49,164 nt of DNA. It comes from Muribaculaceae bacterium (GTDB taxonomy: Bacteria > Bacteroidota > Bacteroidia > Bacteroidales > Muribaculaceae). A program made the translations under genes and the position numbers. The stretch spans positions 1 through 49,164 of the forward strand of contig JAGAUV010000003.1 in assembly GCA_017620635.1 (NCBI GenBank), written 5' to 3'. Below are positions 32,611 to 41,536 of this stretch, in pieces. The notes below the pieces were generated by a model. That model was given only the letters and a program-made list of their open reading frames with translations. It was not told the origin of the DNA and did no database searches. Every line of letters begins with the position of its first letter. Within the stretch, counting starts at the first letter, position 1.

Positions 32611-35097
32611 TTATCCTTTGTCGTTGTCTTTGTCGCCGTTGTTGGAGTGGTAGCCGTAACCGTAACCGTAACCATAACCGTAACCGTAACCGTAGTTGTA
32701 GCCATAGCGGTAGCCGTGCGATCCGGCAAGACCCATGGCGGTGGTACCGTTGAGGATCAGCGACATGGCGTGGTACTTCTTCTGCTGGTAGAGTTTCTCG
32801 ACCTCCGGCAGCATGGTGCGCACGAAGAGACCGGCGCGGATAACGAATATTGTGCGGTCGACATACTGGTCGATGATCTGCGCGTCGGCGACAATCTCGA
32901 TAGGCGGACAGTCGATGATGATATAGTCGAATACCTTGCGCAGTTCTTTGAGCATGTTCGGGAAGGTCTGTGTCTCAAGAAGCTCGGTGGGGTTCGGGGG
33001 GAATTTACCTGTAGGAAGGATACCGAGCTTGGTGGAGCCGTCGACCGGACGGATAAGGGATGCCAGATCTTTTATCGAGCCGTTGAGATAGTCGGCGAGA
33101 CCGTGCGAGGGGCTGTTGATGAAGCTCGATGACGAACCGTGGCGAAGGTCGCCGTCGATGATAAGCACGCGTTTGCCTTTGAGGGCGAGGGCGTTGCCGA
33201 GGTTCATACTTATGTAGCTCTTGCCCGAGTGGGGGTTGAACGAGGTCATGGCCAGCACGTAAGCGTCTTTCTGGTCGTGGGGCTTCATGAACTCGAGGTT
33301 GGTACGGAGCACGCGGAATGCCTCGTTGGTAATGTCGCGGTTGCCTTCGCGTACGGCAAGCACGTTGTTCTCGTTCGGGTTCTTGCTTGCCTTGTAGTCG
33401 GCGCTGAGAGGTATCTCGCCGAGGAATGGCAGTGAGAGCTTGTCCAAGTCCTTGCGGCCGCGGATTCTGGTATTGCTTATCTCCTGTACGTATGTCACGC
33501 CGAACGGTATGGCCAGGCCGAATACGAATGCCAGCAGGAAGATATTGCGGTTGATGGGCTTGGGGGGTACTCCCGAAGGACCGGGGCGTGTGATTATACG
33601 GGTGTTGTAGGCGGTAAATGCCTGCGACAGTTCGTTGTCCTCACGTTTCTGAAGGAGGAAGAGGTAGAGCGACTCTTTCACTTTCTGCTGACGTCCGACA
33701 CTGGTAAGGTACTTGGCCTGGGTAGGACTGGTGGAGATTCGTGAAATGGTCTGTGCCTCGCTGCGCTGCAGACCTTTGATCTGTGTCTGGATCTCGATGA
33801 TCTGGTTGTCGACGGTCTGTATGATGGCGTTGCGCTGTGCTTTGAGCTGCTCGGCAAGGCTCTGTACGAGGGCGTTGCGCTCCGACGATTTCTTGATAAG
33901 GTCGTTGCGCTGGAGCACCATCTTGTTGTACTCGCCTATCTGGGTCGACAGTGTGGCGTTGGTGTCGCCCGAGTTTGCCGGCAGAAGCTGGTCGAGTGAG
34001 TTCTCGGCGGTAAGGTAAGAGCGGATGTAGCGCATCATCGACAACTGGTTGTTGAGTTCGACGATTGCGGCGGCTGTTTTCTGGCTCTCGCTCATGTACA
34101 GTGATGAGGCTGCGTCGACATCAGGCACGAGGTGCTCGCTCTTGAACGACGATATGTCGCTGTCGACGTCGCCGAGCTCGCTTTCTATCACGCCGAGACG
34201 CTCGTTGATGAAGTTGCTCGTCGAGACGGCCATCTGGTTTTTGTCGCGTATCCATGATTCGTTGTATACGCCGATAATAGACGACAGTATTTCATCGGCA
34301 CGTTGGGGCGACTGATCGGTAATGGTCAGGTTGATCACGTTGCCCTGTTTGTCCTTCTGCTTTACGTCGAGACGTCGGGTAAACACTGCGATAGCATCGC
34401 TGACAGACTGTTTGACGAGCTTGATGCTTGTGTTGCCCTTGGACTCTTTTTCGTCCTGTTTGTATTTCGACTGCAGCGTGTTATCGTCCTCTACGTAGAA
34501 ATTGGGGTTGGGGCGTACGATGATGGTGCCGATAGGCGATTCGATGCTGTCGTTCATCAGGCCCTCTACAGTTGCGTCAAATTCCTCGTCGAAGGCTTTG
34601 ATCTTGCTGACCTTGACGATGCCTTCAGGTGTGACCTCGACGTTGAGGCTCAGCTTGTCCTCGGCCGAGATGTCGGGAAGGCTCACGATTATGGGCAGGT
34701 TGCTGCCGTAGAGCAGCAGATCGTGGAAGGTGCCGCTCTTGTAGTAGCTGTAGTCAAGATTGAGGCGGCTCACTACTTCTGCCACAAGATCCTTCGACTG
34801 GATGGTAAAGATTTCGTCGATCACATTTGTCTTGCTTGACATGAAGCCTAACTCGGCGAAATCTTCGATACTGGCGGTCTGGCCTTTCGAGAGGTCCTTG
34901 ATCATGATCTCGGCCGACCGGGTGTACACCTTGGGTGTGCACAATATATAGAGGCCGGCCAGGGCGAGGCATACGAATACCGACAGGATGATCCACGGCC
35001 AGCGGCGCAGGGTCATATACACGATATCGATGATCGGGGTGCCGGTGTTGATGCTTTCGCTGTCGTTGCTTTCTTTTATGTCTGTTGTCTCTGCCAT
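32611..35097 (-). CDS. Wzc-like polysaccharide co-polymerase / tyrosine autokinase
   Basis: This 828-residue inner-membrane protein controls export and chain length of a surface polysaccharide. It has an N-terminal membrane helix (about 33-52) in the Wzz domain, a long periplasmic coiled-coil region, a GNVR-type segment, a second helix (about 520-540) and a cytoplasmic BY-kinase domain. The kinase shows SFNPHSGKSYISMNL (Walker A), VLIIDGDLRHG (Walker A') and FDYIIIDCPPIE. The C-terminus is a run of alternating Gly and Tyr with 11 tyrosines, the expected autophosphorylation cluster. It follows the Wza-like gene by six bases. Confidence 0.95.
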   Translation of the reverse strand: MAETTDIKESNDSESINTGTPIIDIVYMTLRRWPWIILSVFVCLALAGLYILCTPKVYTRSAEIMIKDLSKGQTASIEDFAELGFMSSKTNVIDEIFTIQSKDLVAEVVSRLNLDYSYYKSGTFHDLLLYGSNLPIIVSLPDISAEDKLSLNVEVTPEGIVKVSKIKAFDEEFDATVEGLMNDSIESPIGTIIVRPNPNFYVEDDNTLQSKYKQDEKESKGNTSIKLVKQSVSDAIAVFTRRLDVKQKDKQGNVINLTITDQSPQRADEILSSIIGVYNESWIRDKNQMAVSTSNFINERLGVIESELGDVDSDISSFKSEHLVPDVDAASSLYMSESQKTAAAIVELNNQLSMMRYIRSYLTAENSLDQLLPANSGDTNATLSTQIGEYNKMVLQRNDLIKKSSERNALVQSLAEQLKAQRNAIIQTVDNQIIEIQTQIKGLQRSEAQTISRISTSPTQAKYLTSVGRQQKVKESLYLFLLQKREDNELSQAFTAYNTRIITRPGPSGVPPKPINRNIFLLAFVFGLAIPFGVTYVQEISNTRIRGRKDLDKLSLPFLGEIPLSADYKASKNPNENNVLAVREGNRDITNEAFRVLRTNLEFMKPHDQKDAYVLAMTSFNPHSGKSYISMNLGNALALKGKRVLIIDGDLRHGSSSSFINSPSHGLADYLNGSIKDLASLIRPVDGSTKLGILPTGKFPPNPTELLETQTFPNMLKELRKVFDYIIIDCPPIEIVADAQIIDQYVDRTIFVIRAGLFVRTMLPEVEKLYQQKKYHAMSLILNGTTAMGLAGSHGYRYGYNYGYGYGYGYGYGYGYHSNNGDKDNDKG
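32650..32712 (-). repeat. hexanucleotide Tyr-Gly codon repeat in the Wzc-like tail
   Basis: Seven consecutive Gly-Tyr codon pairs, mostly GGTTAC, preceded by Gly-Tyr, Arg-Tyr, Gly-Tyr and Asn-Tyr pairs. The unit is six bases, so copy-number change would alter tyrosine count without a frameshift. Confidence 0.85.
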
Positions 35098-35103
35098 GAG
35101 TGC

Positions 35104-35943
35104 TTATCTTGTGAGTGTTACGATGAGGGTAGCGATTGATATGCCGAGTGAGCCGATGGTTACCCAGAAAGAGGGGGTATAGACAACGTTACCGCTCGCG
35201 GTGGTGTCGCGTTTCTTCTTGTCGTTGGGCTCTACATATATCACATCGTTCTGCTGGAGATAGTAGACGGGCGAGTTTGTGATGGCGCCCATATTGGTAA
35301 GGTCTACCTTGTAGGTGGTCTGTTTGCCTGACGCGTCCTCACGGATTACAAGCACGTTCTCGCGAAGACCGAAGGGGGTAAGGTCGCCTGCCATTGCGAG
35401 AGCGTCGATTATGTTGAGGCGGTCCTTGTTGAAGTCATAACGGCCGGGGTGTGAGACCTCGCCGATAATGGAGATGCCGGTGTTGACAAATTCTACAGTA
35501 ACGACAGGATCCTGCAGCTGGCCCTGCTGTATGAGTTCCTTCTCTATGTATTCGGCCACCTCGGCTCTGCTCATGCCTGCGATATGCATTTTGCCAAGGC
35601 TCGGGAAGTTGATGTCGCCTTCGGGGCTGACGGTATAGAAGCTCATGCGGCCGTCGGTGGTGCCTGAGCCGCTGAATACTGCCGATGAGGTACTGCTGGT
35701 AAGACGTGTCTGCTGCTGTACCAGGTTGAACTGGGCGGCAAGTGTGGGGTCTGACGAGTATACAAGTATGGCCAGTTTATCTTCCGGCTTTACTTTGATG
35801 TCGAGCTGTTCGTTCGGGCTTATCTGGCTCCCGTATGAAAGGTCTTGAAAATAGGTTATGTCCTTGGGCGTGCCGCAGGAGACAAGCGTAAGGAGCCCGA
35901 CAATCAATAAATTTCTGGTAAGTTTGGTTATCAGCTGTATCAT
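35104..35943 (-). CDS. Wza-like polysaccharide export lipoprotein (SLBB)
   Basis: This 279-residue outer-membrane lipoprotein has a signal ending LTLVSC (lipidated Cys23). It is followed by the polysaccharide export domain (ITYFQDLSYG, then LDIKVKPEDKLAILVYS, and VSPEGDINFPSLGKMHIAG) and an SLBB domain (ISIIGEVSHPGRYDF with LNIIDALAMAGDLTPFG). A C-terminal hydrophobic helix (WVTIGSLGISIATLIVTLT) resembles the helix that closes the Wza pore. It forms the outer-membrane channel working with the Wzc-like kinase downstream. The start is 11 bases after the phosphatase stop. Confidence 0.93.
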   Translation of the reverse strand: MIQLITKLTRNLLIVGLLTLVSCGTPKDITYFQDLSYGSQISPNEQLDIKVKPEDKLAILVYSSDPTLAAQFNLVQQQTRLTSSTSSAVFSGSGTTDGRMSFYTVSPEGDINFPSLGKMHIAGMSRAEVAEYIEKELIQQGQLQDPVVTVEFVNTGISIIGEVSHPGRYDFNKDRLNIIDALAMAGDLTPFGLRENVLVIREDASGKQTTYKVDLTNMGAITNSPVYYLQQNDVIYVEPNDKKKRDTTASGNVVYTPSFWVTIGSLGISIATLIVTLTR

Positions 35944-35954
35944 AATTGTTACTG

Positions 35955-36662
35955 TTATATCAGTTTTGACAGTTGGGAGAAATGCTTTTTGGGCAATTCC
36001 AGCTTGCGGAGCATCTCTATCTGCCTGCTTCTGTGCAGGTCGGTGCCTACGCAGTCGTACATCCCGGCGGTAAGGAGCTTGAACGCTTTGTCGCGCGCCA
36101 CAGGGCCGTAGTGGCCGCCGAGCGACAGGAGGTTGAGCTGCAGACGGGCGCCGAGCTCTTTCCAGCGGCGGTAGGTCTGCATGTCAGGCACATAGAAATA
36201 GCGTTCGGGATGTGCGATGAGGGGGAAATATCCTTTGCTTTTGATCGCGTTAAGTGTATCGGTCATGCCCATGGGGGCGTTGAAGTAGGATGTCTCCACC
36301 AGCAGTGTGTCGGCATTGTCGCCTATAGGCAGCACATCGTTGGCCTCAAGGCGTTCGGCAAAGAGATTGTCGAGCATGTTCTCGGCGGCGAGGTGCAGCT
36401 CGATGTTGCCCTTGTAGGCGGCTTTGAGCTCTTCGAAGCGCTTGCGCAGATCGGCGGTCTCGTTAGGCATGTCCTCCATGATATGCGGAGTGAGCCATAC
36501 AGTCCTGATGCCTGCCTGTTCGTACTGTGACAGGATTGAAAGTGAATCTTCTAATTTCTGTACGCCATCGTCGACACCCGGTAGGATGTGGCAATGCCAG
36601 TCTGTCGAGCCGCTGAGGCTTACAGGTATGTCGGAGCTGAATATTTTCGAGAATATCGACAT
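35955..36662 (-). CDS. PHP-type tyrosine-protein phosphatase (CpsB/YwqE-like)
   Basis: This 235-residue cytoplasmic, metal-dependent phosphatase has a TIM-like PHP fold with metal-binding motifs DWHCHILPGVDDG (H23, H25), TPHIM, ETSYF and IAHPERYFY, and a final CVGTDLH. In capsule loci it removes phosphate from the tyrosine tail of the Wzc kinase, cycling polymer assembly. It is first in the three-gene unit phosphatase / Wza-like / Wzc-like, so the kinase and its likely phosphatase are made together. No glycosyltransferases or Wzx/Wzy genes lie in this window. Confidence 0.93.
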   Translation of the reverse strand: MSIFSKIFSSDIPVSLSGSTDWHCHILPGVDDGVQKLEDSLSILSQYEQAGIRTVWLTPHIMEDMPNETADLRKRFEELKAAYKGNIELHLAAENMLDNLFAERLEANDVLPIGDNADTLLVETSYFNAPMGMTDTLNAIKSKGYFPLIAHPERYFYVPDMQTYRRWKELGARLQLNLLSLGGHYGPVARDKAFKLLTAGMYDCVGTDLHRSRQIEMLRKLELPKKHFSQLSKLI

Positions 36663-36728
36663 CAGAAGTTTTGGTTCGAGTAGTCGGTAATGAAGCGAGT
36701 GAGGCCTGTTTCAGTTGATTTCGGACTG

Positions 36729-36758
36729 CAAAATTAAACAAAATTTTTCATTCCCAAA
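36729..36758 (-). promoter_or_regulatory. promoter of the polysaccharide export operon
   Basis: Minus-strand TTTG (36755-36758), 18 bases, TAATTTTG (36729-36736), about 67 bases before the phosphatase start. Confidence 0.6.
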
Positions 36759-36796
36759 AGGAAATATCTATTTTTCAGTAGAGTAATTGCGTCGGA

Positions 36797-36828
36797 TTGG
36801 CTGTTGTGAGTATTATTTTGTAATTTTG
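36797..36828 (+). promoter_or_regulatory. promoter abutting the AspT/YidE-type transporter start
   Basis: TTG (36797-36799), 21 bases, TAATTTTG (36821-36828). The ATG begins at 36833, only four bases later, which predicts a leaderless or nearly leaderless mRNA. Confidence 0.6.
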
Positions 36829-36832
36829 CAGC

Positions 36833-38494
36833 ATGGAATGGATAGAAGATATATTAGTCGACCATAATCCGCTGCAGGCGGTAATAGTGCTGTCGTGCAT
36901 AATAGCGTTGGGCCTTGCCCTCGGCAAAATCAGGCTGTGGGGCATATCGCTCGGCGTCACGTGGGTGTTCTTTGCCGGCATCCTTGCCGGTCATCTGGGA
37001 TTCTCCATCGATCCGGCCATGCTCTACTGCCTCGAGAGTTTCGGCCTTGTGCTGTTCGTGTATGAGCTTGGCCTTAAGGTCGGTCCGGGTTTTTTCAGTT
37101 CCTTCAGGAAGGGCGGCGTGAAGCTCAACCTGCTCGGGCTCGGCACGGTGCTTGTCGGCACGGCTATGGGCATTGTCATGAGTTTCGGCATCGGAATACC
37201 TATGGCCGATATGGCAGGCATAATAGCCGGTGCGACAACAAACACGCCCTCGCTCGCGGCCGCCCAGCAGGCTCTTCAGCAGCTCGGCATGTCGGCGAAC
37301 GGCGCCGCGCTGAGTTGCGCCGTGACTTATCCCTTGGGCGTGGTAGGCGTGATAATAGCGATTATACTGATGCGCAAGCTATTCGTGAAGCCGACTGATA
37401 TAGATGCCGGCAGCCACGATGACGACGACCAGACTTTCATTGCCACATTCCAGGTCTGCAATCCGGCCATTTACGACAAGAATATCAGGGAGATAGCATC
37501 GTTTTCGCCCCATGACTTCGTCATATCCAGGCTGTGGCGCAACGGAGAGGTCAGCGTGCCCAATTCGGAGACCGTGATTCGCAAGGGCGACCGCATGATG
37601 ATAATCACTACCGAGGCTCATATGGAGGCTCTGACGGTGCTCTTCGGCGCTCATGAGAGCTACGACTGGAACACCGGCGACATAGACTGGAACAAGATCG
37701 ACTCGAGCCTGACTTCGAAGCATGTCTTTGTTACCAAGGCTGAGATAAACGGCAAACGCCTGGGCTCGCTGCACCTTCGCAATACATATGGCGTGAATAT
37801 CACTCGCGTGATGCGAAGCGGTGTCATGCTGCTGGCCACACCTAAGCTCGTACTGCAGCTCGGCGACAGGCTTACAGTCGTCGGCAAGGACTCTCAGATC
37901 GACAAGGTGGCCAAGGTAGTAGGCAATTCGGAAGGTCAGCTCGAGGACCCCAATCTGGCCGTGATATTCGTCGGCATAGTGCTCGGACTACTCATCGGCT
38001 CGCTGCCTATCGCTTTGCCGGGCATTTCGGCGCCGGTCAAGCTGGGCCTCGCCGGCGGTCCTATTATTGTCGGTATACTCATGGGCCGTTTCGGCCCGAG
38101 GCTGCATGTGGTTACCTACACCACGCGCAGCGCCAATCTCATCCTCCGTGGCATAGGCCTGTCTTTGTTCCTTGCCTGCCTCGGCCTTGACGCCGGAGCG
38201 CATTTCGTCGACACCATAATGCGTGGCGACGGATTCGTATGGATCGGGACAGGCTTCGCTATCACGGTGGTGCCGGTAATTATCATGGGTCTTGTCGCGC
38301 TGCGTTTCTCTCATCTCGATTTCGGCTCTGTGTGCGGCATGCTGTGCGGCTCTATGGCGAATCCTATGGCGCTCAGCTATTCTAACGACACTCTGCCCGG
38401 CGACAACCCGGCTGTATGCTATGCCACCGTCTATCCTCTTTCGATGTTCGCCCGTGTGGTTATAGCTCAGATACTCGTGCTCGTGTTCATGTAG
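36833..38494 (+). CDS. AspT/YidE-type transporter with two TrkA-C domains
   Basis: This 553-residue inner-membrane protein belongs to the aspartate:alanine exchanger (AAE) group. Hydrophobic helices occupy about 15-185, opening with LSCIIALGLALGKIRLWGISLGV. Two cytoplasmic TrkA-C (RCK_C) domains lie at about 205-370 (SVPNSETVIRKGDRMMIITT and MLLATPKLVLQLGDRLTVVGK). A second helix block covers about 385-553. The repeated GA/AGATTNTPSLAAAQ and CGSMANPMALSYSN segments are the duplicated membrane motifs. Substrates are unknown for most members; RCK_C domains suggest gating by a small ligand. The first Met fits the family N-terminus. Confidence 0.9.
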   Translation: MEWIEDILVDHNPLQAVIVLSCIIALGLALGKIRLWGISLGVTWVFFAGILAGHLGFSIDPAMLYCLESFGLVLFVYELGLKVGPGFFSSFRKGGVKLNLLGLGTVLVGTAMGIVMSFGIGIPMADMAGIIAGATTNTPSLAAAQQALQQLGMSANGAALSCAVTYPLGVVGVIIAIILMRKLFVKPTDIDAGSHDDDDQTFIATFQVCNPAIYDKNIREIASFSPHDFVISRLWRNGEVSVPNSETVIRKGDRMMIITTEAHMEALTVLFGAHESYDWNTGDIDWNKIDSSLTSKHVFVTKAEINGKRLGSLHLRNTYGVNITRVMRSGVMLLATPKLVLQLGDRLTVVGKDSQIDKVAKVVGNSEGQLEDPNLAVIFVGIVLGLLIGSLPIALPGISAPVKLGLAGGPIIVGILMGRFGPRLHVVTYTTRSANLILRGIGLSLFLACLGLDAGAHFVDTIMRGDGFVWIGTGFAITVVPVIIMGLVALRFSHLDFGSVCGMLCGSMANPMALSYSNDTLPGDNPAVCYATVYPLSMFARVVIAQILVLVFM

Positions 38495-38515
38495 AAAATC
38501 TTATCATACAAAAAC

Positions 38516-38547
38516 AACGCGCCGGAGACCTGTGCCTCCGGCGCGTT
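38516..38547. terminator. bidirectional terminator between the transporter and lipoprotein genes
   Basis: A perfect 12-pair stem AACGCGCCGGAG (38516-38527) / CTCCGGCGCGTT (38536-38547) with an eight-base loop; AT-rich on both sides, between convergent genes. Confidence 0.88.
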
Positions 38548-38567
38548 TGTTAATGTATTGTCACTGC

Positions 38568-41534
38568 TTATTTGGCAGGATAGATCTCTATCTTGTTGAT
38601 GTGTACCTGGCCGCGTTTCGATGCGCCGTCGCTGCCGAGGGTAGCGTCGTGGCCTACAGTAAATGTTATCTTGCCTGCGTCGCCGGTCCAGGTTATCGAC
38701 TCGTCGCCGGCGGCCTGAGTGCCGACACTGCCGGTGCTCGGTGTGAAGGTGGTGTAGCGCTTGGAGCCGGTGGCGGTGTTGATGCTGAATACGATCTTGG
38801 CGATTGCCGCGCCTTCTATCGTGAAGGTGTTGTCGGCATAGAGGCGGAGTGTGCCTGCTCCGTTGTATTCATTGTAGACCGGTGCTGTGGCGCCGCTGCC
38901 CTTGGATACGGTAAATTTGTAGCCGTCCTCGGTCACGGAGGTGTTCATCACGAAGCCGCCGCTTGCAGTCTGATCGCTCTTGAACGGGGTAAGGTCGATG
39001 TTGATGGCATCGCCCGGAGTGGCAGGTGTATCTCCGCCGGGATTATCTCCGCCGGGAGTGTCGCCACCGGGATTATCGCCGCCGCTCTCACCGTCATAGC
39101 TTACTATCTGGTTGCCGGTGGTAAGCTGGGGTGTATTGCCCTTGTAGTTGACCAGCTTGCCTTTGACCACTACCTTGCCGCCGACCTTGATCTGATTTTC
39201 CGAAGTAAACTTTTCGCCGTTGAGCCAGTAGCCGCGGAATACGCCAAGTACGGTTGAGCCGCCTTCGTCGGTAATGCTGTAGGTGGCGTTGCCGAAGCTT
39301 GTGCTTACTTCCTTGATGGCCGAAATGACGCCGGCTACATATACTTCGTCGGATTCTACGTCAGCACCGAGGCCGTCGATCACTTGCATAGCCTTGGCTA
39401 CATTGTAGGGGCTTTCGGCTGTGCCCGCGCCGGTGGCATCGCCGCCGGGAGGTGTGGGAGTGTCGCCGCCCTGGCCGTTGAGGCTGACAATCTTGCCGCC
39501 CTGGGCCATCTGGGGTGTGTTGCCCTTGTAGTTGACGAACTTACCGCATACCACCACTTCGTCGCCGACCTTGAGCTGGTCGGTAGAGCTGAATTTCTCG
39601 CCGTTGAGATAATAGCTGCGGAAGATATCGAATGCCACATTGCTGCCGGCGCTGGTTATCGAGTATGTGCCGTTGCCGAATTGTGTGCTGATCTCCTTGA
39701 TTGAGCTTACCACACCTTTGACGTAGTACTCTTTGTCGGTGGTCACGTCGGCTGCGAGTGCTTTGGTCATCTCGAGAGCCTTGACGCTGTTGAAGGGGCT
39801 TTCGGCCGTGCCTTCGCCCTCGGGATTGCCCACGGGAGTGTCGGGTACGTCGGGTGTGTCGCCGCCTTCGAGCTTGTAGTCAGACGGATTCTTTACACCG
39901 GGAGCTCCGCAGTACTTGATGAGGTCGCCTTTTATGGAAAGGAGCTTGCCGAGGTTGCCGGGATGATCCATAAGGTTGACTGCAGAGCGTACGGCGCTGC
40001 CGCTGACAAGCTGTACGGGGATACAGAGCGAAGGATCGGTGCAGTCGGGAGTCGGCGCGAGCACAATGTTGCTGGCTATGGCGCCGTCGGTGCCGAATAC
40101 GGTGTAGGGCAGGGTAGTGGATGCTCCGCCGGTGGGGATGAAGCCTACGATATAGCCTTTGACCCACTGGCCCGGCTCATTGACCGACGAGCCCTTGCCT
40201 ACAACCTGTGATACATTGTACGGGCTGTTCTCCTGGCCGTCGCCATCGGCTACTTCGCCGGTGTCGACTGTCACGCCCTCGATCTCGAACTGGTCGGGCT
40301 TGCCGTTGTTGCCGGTAATGCCGGGCGTACCCATGAACCTGACGAAGTCGCCCTTGACGAGTATCTGCTTGCCGAGGTTGCCGGGATTGGCGCGGAGGTT
40401 GCCTACCTCCTGGAATTTACTGCCTGAAGGCAGCTGTACCACCAGGCACTGTGCGATTTCCTTGCATGAGGGATCGGGTGCCACTACGAGGGTAGAAGCA
40501 AGCACGGTGGGTGCGCTCCACTCGATATCGCTGTTCGACGATACTTCTTCCACCTCGGGGGCTACCGCGCCTACGATATAGCCTTTTACCCAGCCGTTGA
40601 CTGTGATACCGTCTGTGATCTCCTGGATAGCGCCGGGCACATCATAGGGTTTGTCCTTGTCTCCGGGCATCTCTACTGCCGGCATCACGCCTTCATAGTC
40701 GATCATAAGTATCTGCCATGAGTCATTGTAGTAGCTCATGATACCCACAAGGTCGATGACGCCTACAGGCAGACGTTTCTCACACCAGGTGGCATAGCCG
40801 CTTGTGCGGACGATCAGTGTGCTGCCGTTGCGGTCTACAAGCGTGCGGTTCTGCTCCTCGTTGACCTTTGTGTGGTATACCGAGAAGTTTTTCTGTCCGC
40901 CGTCGGCGAAGTACACGTTTCTGAACCGTACGAGCTGGCTCTGATACTTCTGAAGACCGTCTACATCGTTGGGTATGTCGGCGAATGTGTTGATTGTGAG
41001 GGTGTCGATCTTGGCTATGTCGGGCATGCCGTTGAGCTTGGCTTTGGTCTCGAAAGTCTCGTAGGGCATGAAGCTTACCTGCCAGGTCTTGCCGTTGGCA
41101 TACCACGATTTGTGGCCCATCTGCTCCAGTCCGGCATATTTGCCTATGGTCATGCCGGTAACGTCCAGCACGATTTCCTGGCCTCGGCGATAGTTGAGGT
41201 AGAGGTTGTATGAGTCGATCGAGAATGCGAGGGCGGCTGTACCGTCGGCGATGATGAGGCTCTTGAAGATATTGCCTTCCTTGTCGGAGGATATTACGCG
41301 GCCCTTGATGATGAAGCGGCGGTCGGCGTTGCTCGGATCATAGATGCTGTCGGCATAGTTCTTTTCGTCGCTCCAGAATTCTTTCTTGAGGTCGAGAATG
41401 GTCATGTTGGCCTCGATACCGGCCTCGGGGATGACGGGCGCCGGTGCGTCGACGTCGTCCTGACAGGCGCTGAAACCTATGCTCAGAGCTATGGCAGCGG
41501 CGAGTCCTGTGATATATGTCTTAATCTTTTTCAT
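38568..41534 (-). CDS. large modular DUF5689/OB-fold surface lipoprotein
   Basis: The protein has 988 residues with a signal ending GFSAC (lipidated Cys24) followed by acidic residues (QDD). Such residues after the Cys are common in surface-exposed Bacteroidetes lipoproteins. An N-terminal DUF5689-like region (about 40-290) contains FIIKGRVISSDKEGNIFKSL. Two related modules follow (VNGWVKGYIVGAVAP and WVKGYIVGFIPTGG), then two OB-fold modules (EYYVKGVVSSIKEIST and EVYVAGVISAIKEVST), a Gly/Asp/Pro-rich linker, and a C-terminal beta domain. Its modules match those of the lipoprotein encoded two bases upstream. It probably sits with the TonB-dependent receptor at the surface; the ligand is unknown. 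Confidence 0.85.
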   Translation of the reverse strand: MKKIKTYITGLAAAIALSIGFSACQDDVDAPAPVIPEAGIEANMTILDLKKEFWSDEKNYADSIYDPSNADRRFIIKGRVISSDKEGNIFKSLIIADGTAALAFSIDSYNLYLNYRRGQEIVLDVTGMTIGKYAGLEQMGHKSWYANGKTWQVSFMPYETFETKAKLNGMPDIAKIDTLTINTFADIPNDVDGLQKYQSQLVRFRNVYFADGGQKNFSVYHTKVNEEQNRTLVDRNGSTLIVRTSGYATWCEKRLPVGVIDLVGIMSYYNDSWQILMIDYEGVMPAVEMPGDKDKPYDVPGAIQEITDGITVNGWVKGYIVGAVAPEVEEVSSNSDIEWSAPTVLASTLVVAPDPSCKEIAQCLVVQLPSGSKFQEVGNLRANPGNLGKQILVKGDFVRFMGTPGITGNNGKPDQFEIEGVTVDTGEVADGDGQENSPYNVSQVVGKGSSVNEPGQWVKGYIVGFIPTGGASTTLPYTVFGTDGAIASNIVLAPTPDCTDPSLCIPVQLVSGSAVRSAVNLMDHPGNLGKLLSIKGDLIKYCGAPGVKNPSDYKLEGGDTPDVPDTPVGNPEGEGTAESPFNSVKALEMTKALAADVTTDKEYYVKGVVSSIKEISTQFGNGTYSITSAGSNVAFDIFRSYYLNGEKFSSTDQLKVGDEVVVCGKFVNYKGNTPQMAQGGKIVSLNGQGGDTPTPPGGDATGAGTAESPYNVAKAMQVIDGLGADVESDEVYVAGVISAIKEVSTSFGNATYSITDEGGSTVLGVFRGYWLNGEKFTSENQIKVGGKVVVKGKLVNYKGNTPQLTTGNQIVSYDGESGGDNPGGDTPGGDNPGGDTPATPGDAINIDLTPFKSDQTASGGFVMNTSVTEDGYKFTVSKGSGATAPVYNEYNGAGTLRLYADNTFTIEGAAIAKIVFSINTATGSKRYTTFTPSTGSVGTQAAGDESITWTGDAGKITFTVGHDATLGSDGASKRGQVHINKIEIYPAK
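39080..39430 (-). repeat. OB-fold module, near-identical to 42035-42385
   Basis: This segment encodes a module from AESPYNVAKAMQVIDGL to GNTPQLTTGNQIVSYDG. A copy differing at few residues lies in the next gene at about 42035-42385, and a more diverged copy at about 39470-39815. The DNA is also close, for example the shared TTGCCTTTGACCACTACCTT. Confidence 0.75.
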
Positions 41535-41536
41535 GA

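Noticed and set aside
32650-32712. CRISPR-like or phage repeat
   Set aside because: The repeat is codon-level Gly-Tyr within the kinase tail, without spacers.
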